NCBI RefSeq assembly: GCF_001552735.1
Contig: NZ_BCRT01000010.1
Location: forward strand, 485,676 to 549,675
Direction of reading: 5' to 3'
DNA from: Sanguibacter suarezii NBRC 16159
GTDB taxonomy: Bacteria > Actinomycetota > Actinomycetes > Actinomycetales > Cellulomonadaceae
Length of the DNA stretch: 64,000 bases
A model generated the notes under the pieces. That model did not search any database, was not told the DNA's origin, and saw nothing but the letters and a program-made list of their open reading frames with translations. The position numbers and the translations under genes were made by a program. Below are positions 1-7,539 of the stretch, one piece after another (position 1 is the first letter of the stretch; the number at the start of each line of letters is the position of its first letter).

Positions 1-36
1 GGGAGCGGCCCCGACTGCGCTGGTGACCCACGCCCG

Positions 37-327
37 ATGCGGTACTCCGAGCTAGGCCGGATCATCGCAGGGGTGAGCCCGAAGATGCTCTCGCAGACCC
101 TGAAGTCCCTCGAGCGCGACGGCCTGATCCGCCGCACTGCCACGGCGACCGTCCCTGTCACCGTGACCTATGAGGTCACCGACCTCGGTCTGTCGCTGCA
201 CCACACCGTTCGACAGCTCAAGATCTGGTCGGAGAGCCACCACGACCAGGTCGCTGCGCACAGGTCGCGCTTCGACGACGAGCAGGTCGAGCCCGCCACC
301 CTGGCGATGGTCACCTCACGCAGGTAG
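37..327 (+). CDS. HxlR-family transcriptional regulator, C-terminal part (partial)
   Basis: The peptide begins in the middle of an HxlR winged-helix domain: MRYSEL is the usual helix entry, followed by GVSPKMLSQTLKSLERDGLI (recognition helix) and a TYEVTDLG wing. HxlR proteins have about 30 more N-terminal residues including a conserved Cys, so the true start lies upstream. The in-frame bases 1-36 do not give a normal HxlR N-terminus, while another frame gives a plausible ALVTHA run, so a frameshift near base 30 is possible. HxlR proteins usually control nearby redox or stress genes; the target here is not visible. The family is clear, the intactness is not. Confidence 0.75.
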   Translation: MRYSELGRIIAGVSPKMLSQTLKSLERDGLIRRTATATVPVTVTYEVTDLGLSLHHTVRQLKIWSESHHDQVAAHRSRFDDEQVEPATLAMVTSRR

Positions 328-411
328 AACGGTGTTCAGGTGGCGGGTGCCCTCGATGAGGAAGGGTGAGCTCGGTCTAGGTCGGTCCAGCTCGGTCCAG
401 GTCGGTGCTCG

Positions 412-1977
412 TCAGCGCAGCCAGCGGCGCAGGCGCTTCTTCTTCGCCGCAGCCCAGACCGATGGCACCCTCGCCTCGATGTCATGGGCGCGGACCTCCT
501 CCAGGGCGTGCAGCCGACCGTAGGCGAACGCAGCGTTCGGGTCGGTGGTGCTCTCGGCGAGCTCGCGTAGTCGCCGACGCAGCACGACGGAGTCCTGGTG
601 CTGCCCGAGGAGCTCCTGCACGCTCTCCATCGCGGCGGCGAAGGCCCGGGCGTCGGGACCACACACGGCGGTGGCCAGCTCCGCCGCGTAGCGGGTGCGC
701 TTCGCGGCCTTGCGGGCGTCATGGAGGAGCTCGTCGCGCTGCTCGGGCTCGGTCGCCGCCATTGCGCGCTTCACCAGCCGCCGGAGGCGGGCGTACTCCT
801 CCGCGACGCCGCGCTGGAGCACTCTCCCGGCCGATCGGTTGCCGCGCGTGGTGGTCGGCAGGTCACGCACGAATGCCTCGAGGTCGTCGAGCAGCCGGTC
901 GTACCGCTCGCCGTCGAGCTCGTGAAGGGCTGCCTCGCGCGCTGTCGCATGCGCGGACCGCAGCTGCGCGTCGACCTCGGCGGCGACCGGCGAGAGCTCG
1001 GCGCGTGTGTCCTCACCCCGCAGGACGCCAAGGACCCGGTCATGCATGACCTCCGCGTCGCGGACCGCACCCAGGACTCCCGCGAGCCACTTGAGCTCAT
1101 CGCGCAGCGGCCCGACGTCCACCGACCCGAAGGACGACCGAAAGGTTGTCAGGGCGCTGCGCAGGCGACGGGTCGCCACGCGCATGATGTGCACGCTCCC
1201 GGGCGCATCCAGACGGACGCGGAGGTCCTGGGCTCGCAGCTGCTCGAGCTGGTCACAGACGTACCCCAGGCCGACGTGACTCCTCCCGGCCTGCGCCGAG
1301 GCGGACTTGGCCGTGGTGCCGCCGGCCGGCTCAGCATCCTCATCGATCTGGAGGACGCGGGCAAGCTTGGAGGTGTATGGCGCCCGGGTGAGTGTGCGGG
1401 CGCGGAGCGCGGCAGCGACCGACGTCAGGAGCTCCTCGCCTGCGTCCAGCGCCTCGATCTCGATCTCACGCCACACCTCCTCGTCAGCTGCTTCCGCGGA
1501 CCCGGCGAGGGGCAGGAGACGCCGGGCGACGACTCGGTCGTCGGCGAGCTCGAGCAGCGGGTGGTTGCTCGCATCGACCAGCCGGCGCACGGCTCTGTGC
1601 GTGGTGATCGTCGCGACGGGGACGAGCGGCTGACCCATGGTCCGGACCCGCACGAGGCGCTGCAGCGCCGCAGGGACGACGCGACCCGAACGCCCCGGCG
1701 GCAGACGGACCTCCGAGCGCTCCGACCCGGCCGCCGGGACCTTGAGGTGCCATCCGGCGTCCGTGCCGCCGACACGGCGACGCAACGTCAGGCCGTGGCG
1801 GGCGAGATCCACGTCTGCGGTGTCGAAGTATGAGGCACGCAGCACGTGCTGGGTGGGCTCGGACCAGGTCAACCTCTCACCATCGGTCCCGGGGCCCGCG
1901 AGCTCAGTCGGGGCGGGAAGCTCGTAGCCGTCCTCGACGGAGAACTTCATCTCGATCTCGGGGTGAACCTCAGCCAT
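412..1977 (-). CDS. CYTH and CHAD domain protein
   Basis: This 521-residue protein starts with EIEMKF, the ExExK signature of CYTH (triphosphate tunnel metalloenzyme) domains, which fill about residues 1-205. A CHAD domain, rich in Arg/His helices, follows from about 225 to the end, with VHIMRVATRRLRSAL and HDARKAAKRTRYAAEL as its typical helices. CYTH enzymes bind or cleave triphosphates; CHAD domains bind inorganic polyphosphate. Fusions are common in Actinomycetota and are thought to act in polyphosphate metabolism. It stands alone, with the next gene 55 bp upstream. The domain call is firm; the substrate is inferred from family knowledge. Confidence 0.93.
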   Translation of the reverse strand: MAEVHPEIEMKFSVEDGYELPAPTELAGPGTDGERLTWSEPTQHVLRASYFDTADVDLARHGLTLRRRVGGTDAGWHLKVPAAGSERSEVRLPPGRSGRVVPAALQRLVRVRTMGQPLVPVATITTHRAVRRLVDASNHPLLELADDRVVARRLLPLAGSAEAADEEVWREIEIEALDAGEELLTSVAAALRARTLTRAPYTSKLARVLQIDEDAEPAGGTTAKSASAQAGRSHVGLGYVCDQLEQLRAQDLRVRLDAPGSVHIMRVATRRLRSALTTFRSSFGSVDVGPLRDELKWLAGVLGAVRDAEVMHDRVLGVLRGEDTRAELSPVAAEVDAQLRSAHATAREAALHELDGERYDRLLDDLEAFVRDLPTTTRGNRSAGRVLQRGVAEEYARLRRLVKRAMAATEPEQRDELLHDARKAAKRTRYAAELATAVCGPDARAFAAAMESVQELLGQHQDSVVLRRRLRELAESTTDPNAAFAYGRLHALEEVRAHDIEARVPSVWAAAKKKRLRRWLR

Positions 1978-2032
1978 TCTTCAGTTCTATCTCAGAACGC
2001 GCAGACGGACCGTGCGAAGGGCGGGCGCCTGG

Positions 2033-2551
2033 CTATCTGAGCGGACTGCGCGCGGTGTGGGCCCTCGCGCGCCAAAGATTCGGTGCATGGTTCCCGAGTC
2101 CCGACGTCTGCCACCACGTCAGGATTGTTCTTTGAGGTGCCTTACAGCCCATCTCCTCGGAGATGAATGAACCGTCCACCAGCTTCGCGAGGCCAGTGCG
2201 GCGAAGTTTCGCTCGCTGATTGTCTGACTTTCCGTTCGAGACGACGAACAGCCGCCACCGTCGCTCACGAAGGAGCTTGAGTTCCTGTGTCACCCCGTCG
2301 AACGGCTCAGCCAGTCGGGGTATCTGATCGCGGTAGTCATCCCAGAGAGCAGTGCTGGACCCTCCAACTCCGTAGCGCGCGTACACCTTCGCGAAGAACG
2401 TCTCGCGGGGGCGACAGGTGGAATCGAGGTCATGCAGCCACGTCCACTCAGTCTCACCCAGATCATGCGCGTCGACGAAGCGTCTCGCCCAGAGGGTGAA
2501 TGCGCTTCGCCGATCGATGAGGGTCTCGTCGAGATCAAGAAGGGCGAGCAT
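2033..2551 (-). pseudogene. HAD-superfamily hydrolase, C-terminally truncated
   Basis: The N-terminus has HAD motif I (LLDLDETLID, nucleophile DxD) and motif II (LFVVSNGKSDNQ). It continues to ISEEMGCKAP, where family members read on into a K-P-D-P segment and the acidic motif IV. Here the homology stops near 2135 and about 30 unrelated residues lead to a stop. No reading frame downstream restores the missing motif, so a rearrangement or deletion is more likely than a single indel. It lies 112 bp downstream of the heliorhodopsin gene on the same strand. An intact enzyme would be a phosphatase-like hydrolase; this copy probably lacks Mg binding. Confidence 0.7.
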
Positions 2552-2663
2552 GGCGCCAGACTCTCACGCAAGGGCTGGCGTGCGCGAGGTTCTCGGTGGC
2601 CGAGCCAGCTGCGATCTTCTGGCTGATCTGGTCCGAGCCCACCCCGGCCCATGTCGCCAGGAG

Positions 2664-3437
2664 TCACCCAGCGAGGGAGCCCCCGAAGATCTGCCACGCC
2701 AGGGCAGACTTCGCCACCAGGCTGAGGACCAGATAGACCTTCTCGCCATAGCTGTAGTCGGCCCATCTACCGATGCGGCGGTACTGAAGAAACTGGTTGA
2801 CTGCAAAACTCATGAAGAACACGAACAGGGACACGACGATCCCGTAGACGAATGCCGGCACCTCGTTGGAACCGCCGCTGGCGCCGATCAGGTTGATGAG
2901 GATAGCCACCCAGGGCGCCGCGCCCGCTATACATCCGAACCAGAAGGGGGCCATCGTCGTGCGGACCCGGTCAGGGGGATTCATCAGCTCCTGCACCCAG
3001 CCGAAGAGGATCATTGCGACGTTGGCCCCGCAGATGAGCACCACCTCGGTGATCCCGGTCAGACCGTTGTAGAACCCGATGAGGATGATCATGATCGTGG
3101 CGCTGAACGAGTACTCGATCCACCGGAATCGGTTCAGTCCCGCACGCAGGTCTGTCTCATAGCGGGCACGGAACACCGTCGCGGTGAGCAGGTGGTCGAG
3201 CGCCGCGAGAGCGAGGAAGACAGCGATCGCGGGCCCGATCGCGACGTCGAACAGCGCCTTCGGTGCTGACGTGGCGGTTCCCGGTGGCCCGGACGGATAC
3301 TGCGAGGTGACAGTGATCGCGAAGCCGCTGGCCAGCAGGAGGACAGCGAGCGCCTGTGCGCCGTGCAAGACGCTCAGTCCGAGATTCCAACGGCGCAGGC
3401 CGGGGAGACGGGACTCGTTGACTGCGCGTGATTCCAT
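2664..3437 (-). CDS. Heliorhodopsin (retinal-binding seven-helix photoreceptor)
   Basis: The 257 residues closely follow the heliorhodopsin family. GPPGT.TSAP lies in the first loop, FRWIEYSFSA carries counter-ion E108, AMILFGWVQE and APFWFGCIAGAAPW follow, and the last helix SLVAKSALAWQIF holds Schiff-base lysine K243. H25 and H82 match the two conserved buried histidines of the prototype 48C12. Heliorhodopsins have inverted topology (N-terminus inside) and a slow photocycle without strong ion pumping; a sensory role is proposed. No retinal or carotenoid gene is in the window. ATG is at 3437, with a 223-bp upstream gap that may hold the promoter. The family call is close to certain; the function is unknown. 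Confidence 0.96.
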   Translation of the reverse strand: MESRAVNESRLPGLRRWNLGLSVLHGAQALAVLLLASGFAITVTSQYPSGPPGTATSAPKALFDVAIGPAIAVFLALAALDHLLTATVFRARYETDLRAGLNRFRWIEYSFSATIMIILIGFYNGLTGITEVVLICGANVAMILFGWVQELMNPPDRVRTTMAPFWFGCIAGAAPWVAILINLIGASGGSNEVPAFVYGIVVSLFVFFMSFAVNQFLQYRRIGRWADYSYGEKVYLVLSLVAKSALAWQIFGGSLAG

Positions 3438-3660
3438 GGCTTCCCCATCCAGAGTGGTGCCGCGGCCCTGCGGTGGACGACGTGGTTTCCGCGGTGACGG
3501 AGGCTCGTGGTCGCGTGCGCGTTTCGCCTGTTGTCAACGTAAGTGCTTCCTCCAAGGCTCGCTTGCCGGAGAGCGTCCGGAGCGAGAACGCAGTCCACGC
3601 GCATCTGCGGCTGGGACCCACGTGCTCACGCCGGGTGCCCCTCGCGAGGTGCGCGAGGCC

Positions 3661-4314
3661 TCAGTCGCCTTCGGACGGGACCGCCATCTCCGGTGTGATC
3701 TCGAGGGCGGTGACGCCGGCTCGTTGAATCTCGTTCAGGAGTGACCGGGAGCCGCTGACGTAGAGGGAGTCGTGGTAGATCGGGTTGGACACCACGAAGG
3801 CGCCGTCGGCCGGCCACCAGAACACGGGGTAGTGCGCCGTGAGCTGCTGGGAGCGCTTGACCAGCCACTCGCCGTCCCCATCGCGCAGGATGAGCCCGCC
3901 GTAGCGACTATGGAGCTCCTCCGTGCCGGAGGGGAAGGTATGCCCGAGGTCGTCGCCTTGCTCCTCGACGTATCCCTCCCACATCGCGTGATGGAAGCGA
4001 TCGGGTGTGGCCGTGCACCGGCGCAGGATCGACGCCAGTCGTGCCACCAGTGCGGTTCTCATCTGGCCCTCGGCGGGATGAACCGTGGTGGTCACCTCCG
4101 GGGGGAGTGTGCTCTGCACTGTTGACCAGCGAAGATCACTCGTCAACGGGACCCCGGCGAGGCTGGCGAGTTCGGGCCAGGGGTAGAGGCGATCCCAGGT
4201 ACCGGTGGCCGGGAGAAAGATCCGAGCGCTCACCTCATGGGCGCTCGAGACGAAGGCGGCCACCACTGAGTCGTCGGTACCGATCGTCGATGCGAGGAGT
4301 CCACGGCCTGTCAT
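3661..4314 (-). CDS. Hypothetical protein (actinobacterial uncharacterised family)
   Basis: The protein is 217 residues long. It has no signal peptide or membrane helix. Aromatic-rich segments such as FHHAMWEGYVEE and YPVFWWPADGAFVVSNPI, plus a C-terminal region around SLYVSGSRSLLNEI, resemble uncharacterised actinobacterial proteins that pair a W-x-GY segment with a LWWP-D-x-W/F segment. I know no function for that group. Its ATG overlaps the stop of the upstream response-regulator remnant (ATGA), suggesting it was once translationally coupled to it. The coding call rests on length, the family-like motifs and normal G+C-rich codon use. Confidence 0.6.
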   Translation of the reverse strand: MTGRGLLASTIGTDDSVVAAFVSSAHEVSARIFLPATGTWDRLYPWPELASLAGVPLTSDLRWSTVQSTLPPEVTTTVHPAEGQMRTALVARLASILRRCTATPDRFHHAMWEGYVEEQGDDLGHTFPSGTEELHSRYGGLILRDGDGEWLVKRSQQLTAHYPVFWWPADGAFVVSNPIYHDSLYVSGSRSLLNEIQRAGVTALEITPEMAVPSEGD

Positions 4315-4565
4315 GGGACAGTCCCTGGCGGCAGATCGTCACTGGAGCCGCCGACGAGGCGGGATGCGGTGACGTCCTTGAGGAGGAAGCCGCTGGCCCC
4401 GGTGCGCAGCGCGTCATAGACGTACTCGTCGAAGTCGAAGGTCGTGAGGATGAGTGCCCGGGTGCCGGGGTGCTCGCTCGTGATGCGTTGCGTGGCGACG
4501 AGGTGCAGCAGTTCCGCGCCGTCACGCATCTCGCCGACACTGACCTCACGCACCGAGTTCGTCAT
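4311..4565 (-). pseudogene. NarL-type response regulator remnant
   Basis: Residues HPGTRALILTTFDFDEYV and DALRTGASGFLLKDVTASRL are the beta4 to beta5 part of a NarL/FixJ receiver domain, including the switch Thr and the conserved Lys. The N-terminal part (VSVGEMRDGAELLHLV) matches the usual VVGEA.DG.E segment. About 40 residues between these parts, which should hold the phospho-acceptor Asp, are missing. The LuxR DNA-binding domain is also absent. The gene is therefore an internally deleted and C-terminally truncated remnant lying just outside the left att repeat. Confidence 0.75.
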
Positions 4566-4635
4566 GGTGACACTGATGGTAGACCCGTCGTGCCTCCGGT
4601 GAGGGCCAACAAGGTCGGCCGCTCGCACAAAGACC

Positions 4636-4794
4636 GCCGTCCACGGAAGTCATCGAGAATCGGCACGGGTACACGTAGGGCTACGCCCCTCCAGCCCACG
4701 CAAAAGACCGCCTCGGATCTCTCCGAGACGGCCTCTGACGTGCTGCTGGTGGGCGATACTGGGATCGAACCAGTGACCTCTTCCGTGTCAGGGA
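4636..4794. repeat. Left direct repeat / att site of the integrated element
   Basis: Bases 4744-4794 match 14531-14581 perfectly (51 bp) and equal the 3' half of tRNA-Val(GAC) from the anticodon loop to CCA. Bases 4636-4743 match about 14417-14530 imperfectly, including a terminator hairpin. Beyond 4794 the tRNA sequence stops, so this is a non-functional tRNA fragment, as left by a tyrosine recombinase inserting at a tRNA 3' end. It is the displaced original 3' end of the tRNA gene. Confidence 0.9.
4702..4736 (-). terminator. Intrinsic terminator, displaced copy
   Basis: Read on the minus strand, AGGCCG-t-CTCGGA pairs with TCCGAG-g-CGGTCT around a 4-base loop and is followed by TTTT. It was presumably the original terminator of tRNA-Val(GAC). 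The island has separated it from the tRNA, which now has a diverged copy at 14484-14518. Confidence 0.7.
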
Positions 4795-4895
4795 CAGGAG
4801 GGGTGCTTGTGGGCGTCCAGGAGTGTCCATACCTGCGGGTCACGGCGTTGGCGTGCATTCCTGGTCATCGCTGGACGCCCCTGGACTCATCGCGG

Positions 4896-4915
4896 TAGGG
4901 GTATGCGTAGGGGTA
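4896..4915. promoter_or_regulatory. Putative integrase arm-type site (left)
   Basis: Two direct TAGGGGTA octamers (4896-4903 and 4908-4915) are separated by 4 bases. The pair lies 102 bp inside the left core repeat. The same pair with the same 4-base spacing lies 86 bp inside the right core at 14445-14464. Arm sites flanking an att core are expected for recombinases with an N-terminal arm-binding domain, which the integrase here appears to have. The binding role is inferred. Confidence 0.55.
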
Positions 4916-5032
4916 TGGCGAGGGGACAAGGGGATGTCCCACTCGGAGCACATCGGCCCGTACCCGAAACGGTCATCTTCCTGAGCCTGCTACTCCGACC
5001 CTCCTCCCCGGAGAATCTATCTGATGAACCGC

Positions 5033-5281
5033 TCATATGCCGCAAGGCATCCGCCCAGGCGCGTCGACGCCTGTGTCATCGATGCGCCGGCGGCCGGTGG
5101 ACAGCTCGACCACCGCCAGCACCGACCACGTGTCGCCCAGGCGGTCCAGCACGTCGCGAATTCCGCAGTCCTCGTGCTCGGGCAACCCGCAGGGCTCCAT
5201 CTCGACGACATCGGATCCTGGCTCGTTCGCGTCGAGCACGTCGCTGACCTCGTCCGTTACCGCGGTGTGCCCTGCTGACAC
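5033..5281 (-). pseudogene. HxlR-family regulator, N-terminal fragment
   Basis: Residues CGIRDVLDRLGDTWSVLAVV match the start of HxlR regulators, including the conserved Cys and the G-D-x-W-S segment. After LSTGRR the family would continue into the wing (F-x-E-L). Here the frame runs about 17 unrelated residues to a stop at 5033. No other frame restores the missing half. It sits just inside the left att repeat and is probably a broken cargo gene. Confidence 0.65.
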
Positions 5282-5460
5282 GAAAGTGCCTCCTTGTCGG
5301 ACCCTCGGTGGCTCCGGACGATGGTGACCGTCACCGCCCCCGGGGGCCAGCTAAGTCCGAGAGCTGGGCGTCATCTTTGGTCGCCGGAGACCCGAGTGCA
5401 GGTGGTGGCCGGTTCGGGGGCGACACCCGTAGCATTCCCTGCTGTCTGCCGCGCGACTGC

Positions 5461-6012
5461 TCAGGCGGTGGTCGGCTTGCTGCGTCGTCCCTTCTTGGCG
5501 ACGAACAGTTCGTACTCAGCGTCGTAGTACGCGTTGGTGGTCCCTGCGTCCTCCATGCCGAGACGACGGCAGATCCGGTGTGACGGAAAGTTGTCAGCGT
5601 GAGCAACCGCGAGGATGCTGTCGAGCCCCGCAGCGAATCCGTGTTCCAGCGCGACTCTGGCCGCATCAGTCGCGTAGCCGCGCCCCCAGGCGTCCGGGTG
5701 GAAGTGCCACCCGATCTCCACCTGGTCGGAAGGGCTGGACGTCCCCGAGAGCCCGATTCCTTGGAGCATCACGGTACCCACGAGGGTGCCGGTGTCGGCA
5801 GCCTCGACTGCCCAGTAGCCGAGGGCCGGATCGTCGACCGCCCGAAGGCGCTCGATCAGCCCCTCGGCTTGCGTCGGGTTCTCCATCACACGAGGTTCAT
5901 GGCCGAGGTAGCGCTGAACGTCCCACCTGGAGTACAGGTCAAAGACAAACGGCGCGTCGCTCGGGGCCCAACCTCGAAGGTTCACTCGGTCACTGCTCAG
6001 CTTTTTCACCAC
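5461..6012 (-). CDS. GNAT-family N-acetyltransferase
   Basis: About 183 residues from a GTG at 6012 (another GTG at 6009; an in-frame ATG at 6147 would add 45 residues that look non-coding). The fold is that of RimJ/RimL-like GNATs: SSDRVNLRGW start, GYWAVEAADTGTLVGTV beta strands, VEIGWHFHPDAWGRGYATDA with the acetyl-CoA loop, and AHADNFPSHRICRRLGM with the usual N-x-x-S and R-L-G-M. It would transfer an acetyl group from acetyl-CoA to an amine on a protein or small molecule; the substrate cannot be read. It lies divergent from the coupled secretion cassette, sharing about 120 bp between them. It is cargo of the island. Confidence 0.85.
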   Translation of the reverse strand: MVKKLSSDRVNLRGWAPSDAPFVFDLYSRWDVQRYLGHEPRVMENPTQAEGLIERLRAVDDPALGYWAVEAADTGTLVGTVMLQGIGLSGTSSPSDQVEIGWHFHPDAWGRGYATDAARVALEHGFAAGLDSILAVAHADNFPSHRICRRLGMEDAGTTNAYYDAEYELFVAKKGRRSKPTTA

Positions 6013-6135
6013 AGAAGCCTCTGGGTCATGGCGTTGGTGACGTCGGGGGCGTGTGGGCGTGGGGAAGGGCAGGTGCCGGCATAGGGGGAATTGCGACCAG
6101 CCGTGTGAAGAGTTCAATTCACCACAGGAGGGTAA

Positions 6136-6258
6136 ATGAAGATTCAACTACTGAAAGATGATTTGCCGCGATTATCAACCGCGACCGTGATGGACCTTCG
6201 AAAAAAAGGCCAAGAAGTCCGACGCGCGCCTCTTGTGCCCGGTTGTAACCTCCGCTAG
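6136..6258 (+). CDS. Small ORF, 40 residues, strong ribosome site
   Basis: A perfect AGGAGGG (6126-6132) precedes an ATG, which opens 40 codons ending in TAG. The peptide starts MKIQLLKDDL, is charged (LRKKGQEVRR in the middle) and ends APLVPGCNLR with a single Cys. There is no signal peptide or membrane helix. It lies directly upstream of the Cys-rich secreted protein. It could be a precursor peptide, a leader ORF or a small antitoxin-like protein. I do not recognise a family. The support is the ribosome site and position, so expression is unproven. Confidence 0.45.
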   Translation: MKIQLLKDDLPRLSTATVMDLRKKGQEVRRAPLVPGCNLR

Positions 6259-6261
6259 CAT
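6233..6261 (+). promoter_or_regulatory. Putative sigma-70 promoter for the secretion cassette
   Basis: TTGTGC (6233-6238) and TAGCAT (6256-6261) are separated by exactly 17 bases. The -10 ends 67 bases before the ATG at 6329, within A/T-richer DNA. The -10 overlaps the stop codon of the 40-residue ORF. The match to consensus is moderate (about 4 of 6 at each box). Confidence 0.4.
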
Positions 6262-6328
6262 GCAGGTGTCTTGAAGGGTAATGGCGGATCAATAGGGCTC
6301 CGTCAGGCCCGTGGTGAGGGGAAAGCGA

Positions 6329-6835
6329 ATGCGTATTGCGCGCACTTTTCTGGCGGTCTTCATTTCTGGGGCAATGTTGCTCTCGGGCGCTGCTTTCGCT
6401 AGTGCAGCAAGTTGGGGTCCGAAGACATCCACCTATCAGGGAAACGTAAAGGTCACAGGCAGTGGCAGTCTGACTCGGTACGCAGGATATTCTCGGTCCG
6501 TCGTCAAGGTCACGGACGCAGCTACTGACAACATCGCCTCCTACGGATACACCGACTTCACGAAGATCAAAGAAACGTGCACGACTTTCGGGGGCAGCTA
6601 CTGGGTGGTCGCGACGGCTGGATCGTGTAACCTCACCGGTTCGGCAAAGCACTACTCGAGCGCAGAGAAGACGAACACGACCTTCTCTACGACGTTTGAC
6701 AAGCCCTGGTGCGATTCTAACGGGAATGACTGCGCAAACTACGGTTACAAGGTTGTTGCCGGAGCGTGTGCTCAGATGCCGTGGCCTATCCCCGACAGTT
6801 GCACGTATGCCTATGTCGAGTACCACCGTCCGTGA
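6329..6835 (+). CDS. Secreted Cys-rich protein of unknown function
   Basis: Start ATG at 6329 was chosen because GAGGGG lies just upstream and it gives a clean signal peptide (MRIARTF, hydrophobic AVFISGAMLLSGAAFA, cleavage near ASA/ASW). The mature part is about 140 residues with six cysteines spread over its C-terminal half (ETC, GSC, PWC, NDC, GAC, DSC) and many Ser/Thr/Tyr residues, suggesting up to three disulfides and a beta fold. Its stop overlaps the GTG of an ABC ATPase gene. I recognise no family. A bacteriocin-like exported protein or a surface protein served by the ABC module are both possible. Confidence 0.8.
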   Translation: MRIARTFLAVFISGAMLLSGAAFASAASWGPKTSTYQGNVKVTGSGSLTRYAGYSRSVVKVTDAATDNIASYGYTDFTKIKETCTTFGGSYWVVATAGSCNLTGSAKHYSSAEKTNTTFSTTFDKPWCDSNGNDCANYGYKVVAGACAQMPWPIPDSCTYAYVEYHRP

Positions 6836-7539
6836 ACTCCCTGCAAGAGGCCGCTGAAATTAAGCTCGCAAATTATCGCGTCGCACGACGACGGCGTACG
6901 GTCGTTGATGTCGACTCTTTGCGATTCGGTCTTGGTAGCCATGTCTTGGCAGGGGCGAATGGATCAGGCAAGTCTTCACTTTTGAAGGCCATCGCAGGGT
7001 TGCTGCATTCCTCTGGTGAGGTAACGGTGGGCGGACGGGCGGCCGAGGAGATTCCGGGACGGGGCGTTGCCTATCTGCCCCAAGATTCGCACGGACTTGA
7101 GCACCTTTCGGTGCTCGATGCCGTGCGGTATGCCCAGCACGCCACCCGCTCGCCGGGGTCTGCCGACGAGTGGGTGGCAGCGGTGGACATGACGGACCGG
7201 GCTACTCGTCGGATCGGTTCACTCTCGGGGGGTGAACGCCGTCTGGCTTATCTGGCGATGCTCCTTTCTCAAGACGTTCCTGTGCTGTTGCTCGATGAGC
7301 CGACGGCGGGTCTGGATGCTTCGCACCGTGTCGCGTTGAGGCGAGCGCTGCGCGTTGCGGCACAGAGTCGAGTGGTGATCACTGCGAGCCACGTTGCGGA
7401 CGACTTGGATGATCTCGGCGACCGCGTCGTGGTGCTGAGCGCGGGTCGGGTGGTCTTCGACGGCGCTGGTGAGCAGCTGGTGACGTCTACACCGGCGGGG
7501 ACCTGGGATGCTGCGCTGATGGCGGTGGAAGGCGCATGA
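6832..7539 (+). CDS. ABC transporter ATP-binding protein
   Basis: GTG at 6832 overlaps the preceding stop (GTGA), giving 235 residues. Walker A is GANGSGKSS (41-49), the signature LSGGE (131-135), Walker B LLLDEP (152-157), and the switch His lies in TASHVADD (about 187). The protein resembles single-domain ATPases of ABC-2 type exporters. It has no membrane part of its own, so the two following membrane proteins are its likely partners. The stop overlaps the next ATG (ATGA), so the whole cassette is likely translated as one coupled unit. Substrate unknown; the upstream secreted protein or resistance to it are the obvious candidates. Confidence 0.93.
   Translation: MNSLQEAAEIKLANYRVARRRRTVVDVDSLRFGLGSHVLAGANGSGKSSLLKAIAGLLHSSGEVTVGGRAAEEIPGRGVAYLPQDSHGLEHLSVLDAVRYAQHATRSPGSADEWVAAVDMTDRATRRIGSLSGGERRLAYLAMLLSQDVPVLLLDEPTAGLDASHRVALRRALRVAAQSRVVITASHVADDLDDLGDRVVVLSAGRVVFDGAGEQLVTSTPAGTWDAALMAVEGA

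Noticed and set aside
598..1833. A 411-residue plus-strand protein opposite CYTH-CHAD
   Set aside because: Both CYTH and CHAD motifs are on the minus strand; the plus frame is a shadow.
4744..4794. A second tRNA-Val gene at the left att
   Set aside because: Only the 3' half from the anticodon loop is present; no 5' acceptor strand or D arm follows.
6329..6835. Lactococcin 972-type bacteriocin
   Set aside because: It is longer, has six Cys, and lacks the lactococcin core and the large immunity-type membrane protein; only the ABC neighbourhood is similar.
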